Part shown: piece after piece, positions 32,099 to 32,141 of the stretch
Layout: every line of letters begins with the position of its first letter
Position numbering within the stretch: position 1 is the first letter of the stretch
Assembly (NCBI GenBank): GCA_913060515.1
Contig: CAJXRZ010000075.1
Span: 1-32,141 of the forward strand
Source of the DNA: an uncultured Pseudomonadota bacterium
Lineage (GTDB): Bacteria > Myxococcota_A > UBA796 > CAJQPC01
DNA length: 32,141 nt
Direction of reading: 5' to 3'
The notes under the pieces: model-generated
What the model saw: only the letters and a program-made list of their open reading frames with translations
What the model was told of the DNA's origin: nothing
The model's database searches: none
Made by a program: the position numbers and the translations under genes

Positions 32099-32141
32099 CT
32101 GTCTCTTATACACATCTGACGCTGCCGACGAAGAGGATAGT
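32099..32141 (-). other. Nextera read-1 adapter with i5 index (synthetic)
   Basis: From 32099 the sequence reads CTGTCTCTTATACACATCT, then GACGCTGCCGACGA (to 32131), the reverse complement of the Nextera read-1 adapter. It is followed by AGAGGATA (32132-32139) in the i5 index position, which from memory is the reverse complement of index S503, and the first two bases of P5. This is library sequence, not genome. Frames reaching this end acquire false MYKRQ or SLIHI ends. Confidence 0.98.

Noticed and set aside
30518-32119. Forward 533-residue open frame at the right end
   Set aside because: It is antisense to the flippase-like gene, has His/Gly/Asp-rich low-sense composition and ends in adapter-derived SLIHI.

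Overview
This is a 32 kb, high-GC, densely coding contig from a Gram-negative bacterium, most likely an uncultured member of the Myxococcota (former deltaproteobacteria). That placement is inferred from features seen in the sequence: many small lipoproteins, outer-membrane beta-barrels ending in Phe or Tyr, Asp/Glu/Thr/Ser-Gly low-complexity linkers, and two copies of a MYXO-CTERM-like tail (Gly/Cys motif, hydrophobic helix, Arg cluster). No rRNA, tRNA, CRISPR array, insertion sequence or phage gene was found. Both ends are synthetic. Bases 1-48 and 32099-32141 are Nextera library adapters with their index barcodes, so genuine DNA is 49-32098 and any reading frame running into the ends is partly artefact.

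Layout, left to right. (1) A 5'-truncated AAA/STAND ATPase-TPR protein (49-2138) and a small barrel-like protein on the other strand. (2) A forward block 2770-8747: class-3-like aldehyde dehydrogenase, bestrophin-family channel, subtilisin-like lipoprotein protease, group II truncated hemoglobin, and a propeller-like lipoprotein. (3) A reverse three-gene operon 12582-8893: outer-membrane barrel, M15-like zinc peptidase candidate, lipoprotein. (4) A forward block 12656-17159: Cys-rich exported protein, MATE transporter, small lipoprotein, two unknown proteins, and a mini zinc-ribbon protein. (5) A forward glycan/lipid block 17685-19855: GT2 glycosyltransferase translationally coupled to a sugar nucleotidyltransferase, then a fatty-acid-desaturase-like protein. 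(6) On the reverse strand, CcoG, a decayed paralogue (pseudogene), its intact parallel beta-helix MYXO-CTERM neighbour, and a small unknown protein. (7) A forward methyltransferase and lipoprotein pair. (8) A reverse block 31936-25974: flippase-like (LPG-synthase TM) membrane protein, two outer-membrane barrel proteins, and a frameshifted leucine-rich lipoprotein.

About half of the genes encode exported or membrane proteins, so this looks like a cell-envelope-rich chromosomal region rather than a mobile island. The most striking shared property is that most predicted export signals are extremely short and lack the usual positively charged start. Several lipoproteins reach their acceptor Cys after only 7-9 residues. 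The other main points are the tandem pseudogene beside its intact paralogue, a probable single-base frameshift in the leucine-rich lipoprotein, and two uncharacterised envelope clusters. No clear, complete novel defence or metabolic system could be demonstrated.
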